The notes beneath the pieces are model-generated. The model searched no databases. It saw only the letters and a program-made list of their open reading frames with translations, and was not told the DNA's origin. A stretch of DNA of 64,000 nt from Psettodes erumei (taxonomy: Eukaryota; Chordata; Actinopteri; Pleuronectiformes; Psettodidae). The translations under genes were made by a program, and so were the position numbers. The stretch is taken from assembly GCA_016785225.1 (NCBI GenBank), contig JAFBJZ010000941.1:2035001-2099000 (forward strand), written 5' to 3'. Positions 51,803 through 64,000 of the stretch are shown piece by piece; position 1 is the first letter of the stretch, and each line of letters opens with the position of its first letter.

Positions 51803-54800
51803 CTGAGTACACAGCACAAGAAGACGGCCGTCAGTAAGCACAGCGAGGTTACACAAAAGAAGCAAAAAACCCTTCTGAATAAAAGTATCCACGTCCATAT
51901 CGAGGAAATAAGATTTTTAAAATGTATTTAGAGAGTTGAAACAGGAAGAAAATCTCCTATAGTAAACTTTGTCGTTTATATGTAATCATGACTTTTTTAT
52001 GGACCTCAAAAATCAAATTAAAATATTTATTATACATCCATCTGATAGTGAGAATGAGTAATACAGTGTAAATGTAACAAATAATAACAAGTTTGTTTGG
52101 TACAAAGGGAATTGAGTTTAACAAATAATGAAATATTTAATAGACCTAAAATTATTTTTAAGAGACTTAAAAAGATTTGTAGGAATTGGCCCTGAGCCAG
52201 TTTACTGATTTAAGGTCTTCACCCTGGAGCTATGTTTCTGTCTCAATAACAAAGATGTACTTTGCTGAAGTATCAGCTTTAGCAGTTGCCCATAGGCACA
52301 AAATGTTGTGGTGCTGTAAAACAGCTGGATGGGGAAAAGGTGTGGACACAATAAGAGAAACATCTGTGCGACATCATCACAAACTGCAGCCTGAAAAATG
52401 ACCAGAGATCGAAAACCACTGACTCAGTGAGATTTGAAGATTTCATGTTTACTGTGGGGCTATTGTACAGGATTGAATTATACTGTCAAGGTTTGTGTTT
52501 GTGTGTCCGGGACAAGCTCACCAGATCAGAGGAGGAAAAAAAACATAATCAGTGAAATGTTTGTGATTCAAAACAACTTAGTGGTGTTTACAGCCCATTA
52601 ACTGTATTCATCAGAATCATTAATAATTTGCCTTTAGTCCTTTCTGTGTCAATGACAGTTTAACGGTTTACAAATCCTTTCAAACACTGGATTAATGACA
52701 AATGTCTCCATTTTTTCCTTTTAGGTTCCTGGGTTACGCATTAAAGTATCACCTGTGCCACTTATGTGCAATGAATGACAGGAACTGCAGCTAAATCTTG
52801 ATTTTTCATTGCTGACACTGTGGGCAGTCGCCAGTGTGTCTTTGCCACTGAGAAAATGTGCTGCTGCTGCATAATGGAGTCAGCGTGCCAGGTGTAGCCC
52901 AATGTGTCCCGCCACAATTCACAGAGAGGAAGGTTAACAGGCCTCTAGCCACTTGGAAAAGCATAGCAGATGGAAAGGTCAGTTATAGGATAAATGTCGA
53001 CATCTGGGTTTTAAGAAAATGAATGTCAAGGTAACCAAGACTGAGAATTAGAGGGCAGAGAATATGAGGAACCAACACAGAGGAACCGCGCGTAATTAAG
53101 AACTTCAGCTTTCAGGAGTGCAAATCACATGCACGTTCTGATTAATGGCTCCAAAGATAATAGAATTGATGCCGGCCAGAAGGCATAAAAGAATCAAACT
53201 AAATATTTGAGGAATGACTTGCACGTTTAAAAATAGCCAGCCAGCGAAGGGAATGGAAGGGCCTTCCACGCCAAGGAGAGGGAAGAAGAAAAAGGGATAG
53301 ATCGATACACATTGCCTCAGTCATCTGGGCATCCAGCCCACAGTAATTCAGGTGCTGTCAAAGCATAATTGAAGAATGACGCACTGGGAGTATATACACT
53401 GAGCCAGGAGATCAGGTTACAGCAGGTCTGTGGAGGCCTTTCAACATGGAAGAATACGCGAGACTTTTTTTTGTGCCAAAACCAATACAACCTCCAGAGG
53501 AAAGCATACTTTCACTAATGATTCTTTTACAAGTTACACAGTAGCGCTAATGAGCTACTCCTACAGATGATCCCCCTTCAGAGAGGCACAGAAAGAGGTT
53601 ACAAAGATACTAACAGTACTGCGAGGGGATGTCTCTGTGTGCGTGGGTGTGAGCCAGCTTTCTCAAGTGCACCGATTTGACATTGTGTGGCTAATGTGTC
53701 TTGTGAATAAAATGACTACTCGACCAGTCAACGGTTGTCCTTGCCACCTTTTACCTCCCTCTAGGTGGCCATCATCAGAGAAATCCAGGTTCTGAACATG
53801 CAAGTGGGTCACGAAGAGCGAGTAATTGTGTTTTTCTTTTTGTAGCATCTTACAACGTTGCCATATTAATGACAAATCAAAGGTATTGACGTCACCCTTC
53901 GCTTCTCTCACAGTGGCATCATCAGGAAAGTGTTTATCAAGGTGTGTAGATGCACATTATTACCCACTAATCTGAATTAATGAAGGTTATTCATTCTATT
54001 ATATCTATAATGTTTTGCAGTCTGTCAAATGCATATTACTTTGCCCACAAATCTAAGTAATCAAAAGTCATAAACTGTAGCATTGTGTTTGTCGTAGCAC
54101 ACACACAACTGCAGTCAAATTAAAGCTGCTGATGTGACCTTTCGTGCACACCGACTCCACACTGCAACGTCATCAGAAACAGTGCTTCAAGTCCACATTA
54201 TTTCCCCCACTAATCTGAAGCAGTTTTGTGTTTGTCGCATCCCCTGCGGAGGAGCTGAGGCCTTTTACCACAAACAGTCTGTGGTAACGACCAACCTGCA
54301 TCTATGGTCACTGAACATTTGGGTCAGCAGCACCCTCACAGCAAACAGAGATTCTTCTGTAGTGGGGGGAGAAAAGACTGGACCACCGCTGTTGTAAATC
54401 TTCCTCCATGTAAAATTTATGAAACTCAACCCAAGTACAGTGGCCAGTCAGTCAGCTGACATTATTGATCGAATGAAGGATCTATTTAAGATACGATAAC
54501 TCGCATAAAATTGAAGATTGATAGGCATTTTTCACATTAGGAGGCTATTGGTATTTTTTTTATAAAGCCCAGGATATGTATTCTTCTGTGGGCTCTCTGC
54601 CCAGGACTCATCAGTCAGGAAAATGATGATCTGTGACAGCAATTATGTTAAAAAGGTGGACACATGTAAAGGTGCTGCAAACTGAAATCAATACACAAGG
54701 GCTTTCATTACAAACAGACAACTAATCAATATTCAGGGAGCACTCCAGCCTACAAGAGTAAGTTTTACTCAACTTCCTGTGAGTCTCGACGGGCAGCGGT

Positions 54801-55918
54801 CTGTTGCATTATTCAAAGGCTACTGCTAAGTAAGGACAAGGATAAATAATTGATCATTTTCTGTGTTGCATATACACTGAGGCTAAGCAGGCCTGCTACT
54901 GTACTTCGCCCTCCTCCTGTGTGCAGTCTAAACCCTGCTTGCAACAGTAGGTGGAGCAAAAATGCTAAACAACCTAACAGATTCACCTTAACACGAAACC
55001 GTTAACCAAACACTGACCGAGTCCGCGTGTGCATATTCAAATTTGGCGTCGGATAAACAGCCCAGCTCTGCCTTTCCTTGGTTTTGATCTGTGTGGGGAA
55101 ACATTTGAAATCAACTCCTGTTTGTTTGTTGACGGAGGAGATTGTCCGAGGTGACGCACAAAACACGTCAGCCATTATTTCTCTATCTCTCTTTTTTTTG
55201 CAGCTCGTGGAGAAAACTTCGGCCAAACTTTGCCAACTGCGAATTAAAGTTCGATCTTAAAAACAGACTTAAACTAACGTCGTCTGAACAAATTCATGTC
55301 TCGGTGTTACTTTTACACCCCCTCTCGTGCTCAGTCTCCTTAGAACAAAAACTTACCCTCCCGGTGCTGATTCCTTTTCACTCTCATCCACTCAAAAGTT
55401 TTACTCCTTCCACCCACATCGGCCACGTTACAGAAAGAGCTGGCGGCTGAACTTCCCACGGCGACGTGAATCTCGCGGCCACTGTGAGAGCAGATTTGAA
55501 TTTGCTCCGCGAGTGACCCGAAATCGGAGTGTCGCGTCTCGCTGTTACACGACTCGCGGCTTCCGCGTCCTGGAGAGCCCTGCCCCTGCGCCCTGCACCG
55601 CCAGGGGACACGGGACGAGTGGGGGCAGGCCCCTGCCGGGAAGCCCCCGAGAGTCTCGCGCGGTGCAGGGGGAGGAGGAGGTGGGCTGTCCGAAAAGGTG
55701 CAGAGAGTCAAACTGTTGGAGAGAGTTAGATACCGCGTGTGCGGAGAATTAAATCCTGAGGCAACTTGCACCTCTAGTTTCCCCTCCTCATCACGACTGT
55801 CGAGTTCTGGATGAGTCCTGCCGCCCAGGACCCGGTTTATGACCTCTTTTGCTCGGCAGCAGCCCGTGAACAGAGGGCTACTCTCCCCTTCGGCCGTTAA
55901 CTCTTGATAGGAAGTCAT
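51381..55918 (-). CDS. hoxc1a: homeobox protein Hox-C1a (2 exons)
   Basis: Paralogue-group-1 Hox transcription factor, expected to act in hindbrain and anterior patterning with Pbx and Meis partners. Exon 1 (55918-55357) and exon 2 (51802-51381) join in phase 1 across a 3.55 kb intron to 984 bases, 327 residues plus stop. The start is ATG 55918 (MTSYQEL), with A at -3. The Pbx-binding hexapeptide TFEWM lies at residues 174-178 and the homeodomain at about 232-291, carrying the group-1 signature [14 protein letters not shown] and the core [11 protein letters not shown]. Position relative to cbx5/hnrnpa1/nfe2 shows it is HoxC. Being leftmost and leftward-transcribed fits the 3'-most cluster member. 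Unusual: a 57-residue linker between hexapeptide and homeodomain arm, with nine serines from (AGC)9, and Val at homeodomain position 47. The intron and homeodomain look intact, so I call it functional. Confidence 0.92.
51699..51725 (-). repeat. hoxc1a: (AGC)9 coding microsatellite in hoxc1a
   Basis: Nine uninterrupted AGC codons (GCT on plus strand) encode nine serines just before the homeodomain arm. An AGC-AAC pair precedes them. Confidence 0.95.
51803..55356 (-). other. hoxc1a: hoxc1a intron
   Basis: A 3.55 kb intron with GT/AG ends. No other gene is seen. It holds a family of three diverged short repeats (53952-54226) and scattered AT-rich sequence. Confidence 0.85.
53952..54226 (+). repeat. 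three diverged copies of a ~32-base repeat in the hoxc1a intron
   Basis: Copies at about 53952-53983, 54031-54063 and 54193-54222 share a CA(T)TATT..CCCAC(T)AATCT pattern. Copies 2 and 3 are also followed by a shared TGTGTTTGTCG. Copies 1 and 3 are preceded by CATCAG and a TGAYGT box. Confidence 0.55.
55357..55918 (-). CDS. hoxc1a: hoxc1a exon 1 (N-terminal region and hexapeptide)
   Basis: Encodes 187 residues and the first base of codon 188. Contents: MTSYQEL start, an acidic/Gly stretch, a six-proline run, a Ser/Arg-rich segment, and [10 protein letters not shown] near the end (bases 55399-55385 for TFEWM). Donor GTAAGT at 55356. The open frame has no ATG before 55918; the codon two upstream is GTG. 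Confidence 0.88.
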
Positions 55919-56330
55919 TATCACCTCTCCCCTGCATAATCATTGGACGGGGTTGCACTTCATGCCCGGCCTCTCATGCATCCAGTAACGCATGGTCAGG
56001 CGGCTGGACGACCGCGGGGACATTCCTCAGAGGAGAAACAGCGGTCCCTGATTGATTGGAGATGACGTGCCCTCCTGGTCTCGGCCAATAGCTGGACATC
56101 TCTGTCATCAAGGGAGGACAACGCTGATTAAGCCGAGCAAGCAAGTTGTGAAACTGACTTCAGGTCAACGTTCTAGTAGAGTCCGAGCATAAAGAGAACA
56201 GCACCATGCAGGCCACAAAACAACTACAAAGAAAACATCCTTAAAAGCAGCAAGGAAGTTCATCATCACCGTCATCAGACTCTGAAGGCCTTCATGGCCC
56301 TCCCACCTATTCAGACAGGTAGGCTATGAC
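55919..56330 (-). promoter_or_regulatory. hoxc1a: hoxc1a upstream region with Hox-Pbx and Meis motifs
   Basis: TGATTGATTG (56049-56058) fits the Hox-Pbx consensus TGATNNATNN, and CTGTCA (56102-56107) is a Meis/Prep core, 131-190 bases upstream of the ATG. A single AGGTCA half-site lies near 56164. No TATA box is obvious. The pair is the combination used in Hox1 autoregulatory enhancers; use here is inferred. Confidence 0.45.
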
Positions 56331-57525
56331 GTCAGACATGTTTTAACCATGAACATTTTTTCGCTCTATATTTTGGGTCAAATTCTTAATGATTGTTTTT
56401 CAAGGCAACAATGCAACTTCTTTTTCCAACGCTAAATTTACATAATACAGGCCTACATTGATGGAGCTAATGGATTGTGCAAATTTGTGAAAGCTTCTTG
56501 AAAAAACCCGAGGCCCTCTTTAGCAAAGGGCTTAGGTCATGTGAAAGACACACTTAATGGGTTCAGAGGTCGTGACAGCTGGCATTTAGAAGTTCAGTGG
56601 CAGCAGATTTGTAATTAGCCTCGAACAAATACAAAAAAAAACCCGGCTCCGAGTGGAGATCGAGAAGTTGTAATGGCAGAGAAGACACGAGAAGACATCC
56701 AACTTCTCGGCTGGATTAGATCTGGAGCCTGTTCATTTGTGCCAAACACAAACTATACACGTGGTCTTTTTTTAACGCTCTCGTGTGTTAACTCGGGGAT
56801 GAAGCATCGTGGGAGGCTTTTCGTGCATGAGCAAAATACGCTAAATGTTGCTATTTAAACTTGTAGGAGTGACGAAAAGCAAGACAAACAAAACATGATT
56901 TAAAAATACAAACTCAGGACTGCTGGCCCCCCCACTGCCCAAAAAAAAAAAAAATAAAAAAAACAACCCAAATCTGCCTGTGTTTTGGTGCAACAGTAGA
57001 TACAGTGGGAACCGAGCCAGTTTGTTTGTTTTTTTTCATTTCCAGTACAGAAAATTTCACGGAGCTGCGCAGTGCACATGCACAAGTTTGTGACCTACTT
57101 TCAAATACACGAGTCACTGTGTCGCTCTGCCTGCTCGCATACGTTTCAAACGGTGGGAATTAATACAGCACAACATTGTGTTAACAGCACAACTCTATAG
57201 ATATGAACCCACAGTGTAGAATATGTGGTTTAATATTTCCAAGAAATCCCCAAACTGTGGAATACCGAACGAAATTTAAATGACCATTTTTCCCCTTCTA
57301 TTTTTGACTGCACTGGTTTCAATCCTGTTTCACGTTACTGGCTCAGTTGGTGTTAAATAATGAAGATCAGCAATGGTGGTGGATTTATGTTGAAAGGATA
57401 TTAGGAAAGTTAAATAATTTTTTGTTTTGTATTCATTTGGAATATGATTATTATATATTCCCTGCCCTTGTATGCTTAGTTAATGTAGTAAATGATTATT
57501 ATATTTAATGGATATAATAATGATA

Positions 57526-57573
<48 letters not shown>

Positions 57574-60500
57574 CATTATTGTTGTTATTGATTAGCTAAT
57601 AGTACGAAACAACCATCCATGACATTTCAATTAAATAAAACCTAACTCAAAACTGCTATGTGTTTCTGTTCTTATTGGTTTATTTTTTTGAACAATATTT
57701 CCTGTGTCTTTTAAGTCTGCAGTAATTACAATATAATTCAGCGTAATGAACAACTTCTAACTGCATTCTTACAACACAGAAATATGGTCCCAGCTGTGGG
57801 AGTTAATGGGATTCTACAGGCAGCGATGTGCTGAATGACTGAGTGCAATATATCCCTTCTCTCCATGCATTTGCATGGCGCACTGATCCATCTTCATGTC
57901 AGCTCGGAGGTTACTCAGGGTTCACGCGCTAGCTTGTTTCTCTCCTCCACACTCAATAAATAAATCTCTGCAGCTTTCTGTTTACCGCCTGAATATAAAT
58001 TTGTTTGCAGTCGATCGAAGACCTGTGCGGAGGTATTAGAAATTGTATTTCTGTAATGGCTTTCAGCAGAGGGAGGGGGTGTGGGGTGGGGTGGGGGGGT
58101 TGCAGGGCGGTAGAGGGGAAAGGAAGAAGAAAAAAGAAAGAAAAAAAAAAAAACAGGTGTGAGCAATCTCTGCTTTGTCGTATGCAAACGAATTTTTTTT
58201 TTTTTTAAATGAAGCAGCCTCGGCCTGTTACAGCTCTTGGAGGCATTCAAATTACATTTAAAACCAAGTAACCTTTTTATCTTGTAGGACAACAACAGCA
58301 ATCAGTGTTTGTTCCTACAAGTGCCATATGTTTGATTAGCATATTTGAAGTGTTGTTCCACATCACTGCCCGGCACCTTTATGCAACAGAAGTTATATGT
58401 TCACATTCAGCACTAAAACCAAAAACAGCACAGGTGATCTTCAGCTGAGGCTCCTTCCCCTGGACAGCTTGTATCCCCTAAACCATACTATTTTGCATAA
58501 GGCAACTTCAGAAATAAGAAAGAGGGTAATCTCAAAATTTGGGTTTAATGGGTGCTACAAGTACAAATCAGATTTTTTTTAATCCCTCAAACCAAATTCT
58601 GCACCCCCAATTAAACACAGACCAGAGATTTTAATAGCTACCCCCCAAAGCCCCCAAACAGCACCTCTTAAAACTCTGTGCAGGGATTTTCCATCATGAT
58701 CTCTATTGTCTCTATTGTTTTGACTGGAGGTGAGGTAAACATGGCAGCACTCGGGTGGCTGTGTCAGGAGGAGGGAGATGATATTGACTGATGCTAATTT
58801 GTTTTTGCGTCCATGCTCTGATGTGTGTCAATAGGCAGTCGAGGCCCTGGGATCAGCCGGGCCGCGCTCGGATTACCTCCGTGGTTTGAATTGAACCCTC
58901 ATCCTGCTGCTGCTGACACAATGCTGCGGCCGCTGTTGACACTCGTCTTGCTCTCCAGCACTGTCAACCCTCATTATATGTCAGCTCTTGACCCTCACAA
59001 GACTAGGAATTAACCAGCGCTGACAGACGACTGTCACCGCCAGCCGGGGAGGTCACTGCCTTTAATGCAGCTCCAAGACGGGAAGATGACAGCCATCTAT
59101 GCCATGTTTATAGAGCTCAGGCTCATCTATATGGCATCGTGATAGAGTTGCAACACAGCAAAGGGACAAAGAGGAATAAAACAAGAGGAAAAAAAGAGTA
59201 GTAGAGAGAGAGGGGGTCAGAGCAGGGATGAAGAAGCAGAAACAGATATTCAAGTGTGGCACATTGACCGGTTGAAAGATGGCTATCTATATGATTGATA
59301 GAGCATGTCAGTGTTTTTCAAATATTGACATTTTTGAAAAATAGTGATGTCAGAAGAAAGATTTAGCTTAGTGTATACCCAGCCCACACACAATCCAGGG
59401 AATACAACTTGAACCCCCCCAAAAAAAAAAAAAAAAAAATCCATTCACTCCCTGTGTAAAAATTCTAATAATTGTCCTTGCTTTATTGTTGAATGGTATG
59501 AAATCTGTCACAGCACATGAACCATAATCATAAATCCAATGCAACTACTGTGCAAATGGCCAGGGACATTACAGATAACTGCATTCTGCACAGGCTCAAC
59601 AGTGTGACAATGAAGCAATACCTTGCTAATACGGGGACTTTTCAACAATAGCCTGTAGTATGTACTGCAGCGCTTCACAGCTTCAGTGAGCCAAGAGGCT
59701 TCGAGTCGGCAGAATCCCAAACATCATGACAACAAGCCATCAGTCATCTTCCCCCGGAGCTGCTGTGCACACTTGTGTGTTTCCGGAGTTCTTACTGTGG
59801 GAAATGAGCAGGGTTAAACATGAAACAGGAGGAAATGTTCATCATTGCTGCACACGTTGTAATATTCTCCCTCATACAGCATTGTTTTCGCTGCAGGGAA
59901 AGAGAGGGAGTGGTTCTTTTTTTTTTCTTTAAACATCCCCTGCTTGTTCAAAATGCAGATCAGTAATCTACTGCGCATGTTAATCATGGGTAATAGCAAA
60001 ACACTGATAGAAAAATGACACTAGTGATATCTGATCTTCCTTTGAGATTGAAAAAGTATTACTCCTACAGTTAAAACACTGGAGACGTTTGAAAGTGTAA
60101 AGTTTAGATAAATGATACTATGCTTTGGAATAACTACACTGAAGCTGATGCTGGAGGCTTAGTGAACATCTGAGTGAACAGTTAAAGACAGGATCCAGAA
60201 AACCATTCCAACAATTTATTTTTGCAATTTCAGGTGGATGCATGCATAAAATAAACATCCCTATATTACATTAAAATATCAGCACTTACCAAGTTTGAAT
60301 AAAGAAAATTAGGCTGATATATCAAGTATAGGCCTACTTCAAGTATGCATCCTTTATTTAGACATTTCTCTTAACATAGTAAACTACTAAAATGCAACAA
60401 ATGACAAACAGACATTCAAAAAGCCACTAAACAACCATATCTCCTTAATGTTAAAATGAAATAACAGAAACTGTTATTAAACCCATTTTTACAACTCACA

Positions 60501-63500
60501 TCTTCTCTTTGTTCTTCAGTGATTGTTTGGAGGGAAACAAAGGGCTTTGCAGATGTCGTCTCTTGGGCGTGGTTAGCAGGATGATTGAGGCCATGCATTG
60601 ATGAGTGGAGTGATTTCAGGTGAGGCGGGTCATGTGAACTTGTGATTTAAAATGATGAATTCAAGCCCACGAGTTTGCATTGTTTTATACAAATCTCCCA
60701 AATCAAATGAAATCAGACCGACAGATTTGATACCTTCATATATCTCTGGGCTCTCCAGTAGAATTTAAAACAAAGTTAGTTGCCCTAAGGTTTGGCTGCA
60801 CAACATGAGTTTGTAATGAGTTGACGACTGTTGAATACCAACAGAAAAATGACACTGGAGTAACATTTTACTTTTTCAGAAATATTAAGGGAGGGTTCAA
60901 CAAGGAATAAAAGTAATAAAAGAAATCGGTCAGTCTGGTATCATATTGTCTTTACCTGATTAAGCAGATTTTTTGGGATCCCACTGCTGCACATGTAAAT
61001 ATGATTTTGAATAAATACACACTTAATTTCCAATTTATTAGGCACACCTAGATAAACATAATGCAGCCTACTACAATAGTTGAGCCACAAATCCAACCAA
61101 CATGAAGCTTAACGTAGAGTAGAGTAATGAAGTAACAAGCAGATAAAATAAAGTATATTTCTTGAGGCATCAAAGAGGCCCCAAGGGCTCCAGGACCCCA
61201 AACAGAAAATAAAGGTTCGACAGTTTACAATGCTGTCAGTAACCAAACATCAGTATGCTGATACATTTTCTGCCGGTGTCATTATTTGTTTTCTGTGTTG
61301 TCCTACACAAAAAAATCCCAAACAACCAAAACAAAGTGTGCATTGGTTAGATTGTGTGATAAAGCCATTGGGTGTTAAATAATTCTTGTGTGATCAATAA
61401 CGGTCAACATGTGACATTTAGCAGGGTGACTGTTGTGATTACAAGTTCATTCATTTAACCGGTGCTCTTCAGAGGGAAATGTGAGCTCCAGCACGGTGAC
61501 TCCCTCACTGTGAACAGCGCCGCTCACCACAGCTGAGACACTTTCATCACCAACTTACCTTTTTTATTGTCACCGATCATCCTTAACTGGGAAGCATTTA
61601 AAATGTCATTGATCTTGATAATGCTGTGCCGTAATGTGACAGTAACAGTTGTATGAGATTCAGGAAGTCAAATTTCCAAGATTGATGAGTCGTAGCAGTT
61701 GAGTTATAATCCATCTACCTGAGTGATGCTCAGGCTCTGTTCCACGTGAAGGAGCAGACAAATAAATAAAACCCATAAAGGTGACACAGGAAATTGATAC
61801 TTAACGATCATCTTGAGCAACAAGCACCTGGAGAGACTGGTGGGCAGCAGTTACTACTGTGGAGGAAAAGGCTGGGAAGGTTAATAGGTCATAAAAAGAA
61901 CACAAGCTCCTAAAGGCCAGACTTTAAAGTTTAAAGCTTTACTCAGCAATGGACCAAAGCATCACATGTAGCAGTCACTTCCAGGAAGGTTTCACTGCCA
62001 TCATTTTCCACATACAAATCAGTCCATTCTCCATTCTCCATTCCAATAAGCCTCAAGTTGATCATAATGTTAAATATCACTTTCAACCCGGTTATTTTGT
62101 TAGAGAAGCTTTTTGCAGCTATGAGGCCACATCAACACAGTGACTATCAACAAAACCAGAACCATTTGGAGCATTTAAAACAGCAATCAACATCTTTCGC
62201 TGACATCTGTGGTGCTTAATAAGAAAATGTAAAAGAAAGAAACGACAAACTGTGTGTGTCCCAGTTTCGCAAAGTTATGGAGCACATCAGTCACTGGCAT
62301 TAATTAGTGGTATAAATGAGCGCTTGTGTGGATTGTGGAGTAAGATGTGAAAACAAAAAAAAGTAGATGAGGACTAACGCCCCATACACACGGAAATGTA
62401 TAATCTGCGCGGGGCTTTGGAGGATTTGTGGAAACTCCAACCAATCATAGACCTAACGGGCATAGGCTCCAACAGGTCACATTCATGTTAACATTCACAA
62501 TAAGTCACACTGACATTTATTATTATCATTATCATTTATTTTCTCTGGTGGTGATCCCCATATAATGAATGGAATTATTGGTACTTAACTTAACATATGA
62601 TTCCAGTCGACATCAGTAGCTTAGTGTCATAAGCTGCTCTGTTTTCATGGAAGCTCAAGAAAAGTCTTGATGCACAGAGCATTTCTCAGGTCTAACCCCA
62701 AAACTGTTTTCACAACAATGTAGACCAAAATTCAGAAATTTAAGTTGGACCATAACCAACACTAGTTTTACGGCACCCTGGCTGGAAACACTTCAAGGAG
62801 CCACTTAATGCGCTGCTCAGTTCTGATCGAATTGAAAACAAAACCATGCAAGGATTTGGGGCTTTTGCAGATCCTGCCCCCAATGAACAGATGCCAAGTG
62901 AATAAAAAAAGGAAATAATGACATTAGTTGCTAACTAGAAGCAAACCCAGTGTGAGAACAACTGGCTAACCTAATGTTGAAGTGGAAGTAGACTCTTCCC
63001 CCTCACAGTGGGGCCCTTGGGGGGGGGTTCCTTGACCCCTAGGGATCCCCCCTTGACCCCGACCGCAGAATTACTGCACTCCAGTGTGTGGATCCTCCTG
63101 GCTGTTAGTGTCTGGGAGGAGAATGTGGTGAGGAACCAGAGGTAAAGGTCCTATTGAGCCTCAGCACCATTAACACCATAAATCACCCGGCATATGCAAG
63201 AATCTCAGGAATCCAACACTGTCTGCCTCTTCTTCCTCACAGCCCGCCCTCCTTCTGTCTTCCATGTGAGCAAACATATGTGCAGGAGGAACTTTTTCTC
63301 TTGCTTAGTCTCATTCTCTCTCTGCCCTTTATTACTATTCTCTTAAATTACCCAGCTGTCACCGCGTCTCTGATGCAGATGTGGTGTGGACCTTACTTTA
63401 TTTTACTTAACATTTCCACAGAGTTATAGCAGCTATACAGCTCCCCTGACACTTGCGGAGACCTACTGCAAATGGTGTCAAATATTTACTAAATGACAGC

Positions 63501-64000
63501 TGATCCAGAGGCTGATTAGGTAATGAACTAGCAGCAGGAAGTCATTTTATCCAGGACCACTAGGGGACTGGATTCCTCGGTATACCGCCCTCATTTCAAA
63601 GCTGTCAGTAGTCCTCTGTGACAACTCATTTACAGTAAGGTCACTGATATAAAACTGTCAGCATGTCCACAACTTTGTTTAGAATATTGATACTGCGGCT
63701 CACAGTATCGAGTGTAGGAGGTTTGCTCCTTCATCATGAAAGTTGCTGTCTATCTTTGCCACGTTAAAACTGTTAAGACCCAAGAGATCATGTGACCCAC
63801 TTCTGTCAAAGAAATGCATAATGTCCCCCGTGTGCGTAATTTAGCTCAGCGAGTCGAAACTTTGGAATCAAAGACAGCGAAGGAAATAAAAAAGGAAAAT
63901 AACATTTCCATCATACAGCTTACATTTGAGACTCTGTGCGTCACAGCGGCACAGAGGACGCCAGTAAAAACAAAACACACACACACAAAGTCTCCTCATT
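56331..64000. other. intergenic DNA upstream of hoxc1a
   Basis: No gene recognised in about 7.7 kb. No second homeobox is present, so the next Hox gene is beyond the window. Contents: poly-A/T runs, the (ATT)n repeat at 57528, and non-repetitive AT-rich blocks (for example 57780-58060, with an ATGCATTTGCATGG octamer-like palindrome) that could be regulatory. Short open frames resemble nothing known. Confidence 0.6.
57528..57572. repeat. (ATT)n microsatellite
   Basis: About fifteen tandem TTA units, degrading into CATTATTGTTG on the right. Confidence 0.95.

Noticed and set aside
51450..51837. Plus-strand open frames over the homeobox
   Set aside because: Shadows of hoxc1a exon 2 created by GC-rich codons and the AGC repeat.
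63154..63429. Open frame with INTINH that recalls a LINE reverse-transcriptase motif
   Set aside because: The match is only a few residues and the rest of the frame does not follow the reverse-transcriptase pattern.
56331..64000. Search for hoxc3a or a Hox remnant upstream of hoxc1a
   Set aside because: No WFQNRR-type motif or hexapeptide found in any frame.

Overview
The window looks like a teleost fish chromosome at the 3' flank of a HoxC (hoxca) cluster. The evidence is an intron-split paralogue-group-1 Hox gene that matches hoxc1a (mammals have no HOXC1), a decayed Tc1 transposon, many (CA)n/(GT)n microsatellites, and the gene order nfe2 - hnrnpa1 - cbx5 - gene desert - hoxc1a. That order matches human 12q13 (NFE2, HNRNPA1, CBX5, then HOXC). 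Coding exons were assembled by hand from open frames, GT/AG junctions and phase bookkeeping. All four gene models close in frame.

Layout. 1-2688: no recognisable gene. 2689-6475 (+): nfe2, a CNC-bZIP erythroid/platelet transcription factor, with a full-length but dead Tc1 element in its coding intron. 6420-10.25 kb (-): hnrnpa1, an RNA-binding protein with two RRMs and a Gly-rich tail, ten coding exons and spliced 3' UTR exons. Its 3' end interlocks with that of nfe2. 10.2-11.5 kb: divergent CCAAT/CpG promoter. 11.0-14.78 kb (+): cbx5 (HP1-alpha), four coding exons. 14.8-51.38 kb: about 36.6 kb without a recognisable protein gene, opening with a strong CTCF-like site and holding microsatellites, one LINE remnant and several retinoic-acid-response-element (RARE) motifs. 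51.38-55.92 kb (-): hoxc1a, two exons. 55.9-64 kb: no gene. The next Hox gene (hoxc3a/c4a) should lie to the right, beyond the window.

How it may work together. Housekeeping chromatin/RNA genes (hnrnpa1, cbx5) share one open promoter domain. A CTCF-like site just past cbx5 could separate it from a Hox regulatory desert. In that desert I read three DR5 RAREs that fit the PuG(G/T)TCA consensus, at 32164, 40454 and 45246, all 3' of hoxc1a. This is the layout known from the retinoic-acid-responsive 3' enhancers of Hoxa1 and Hoxb1. The 40454 site lies within 100 bp of a Meis/Prep motif and a Hox-Pbx motif. Another Hox-Pbx/Meis pair sits just upstream of the hoxc1a start. The best candidate for an undescribed system here is therefore a RARE array, 6-19 kb beyond hoxc1a, that controls a Hox1 gene absent from mammals. 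The motifs are direct reads; their function is inference.
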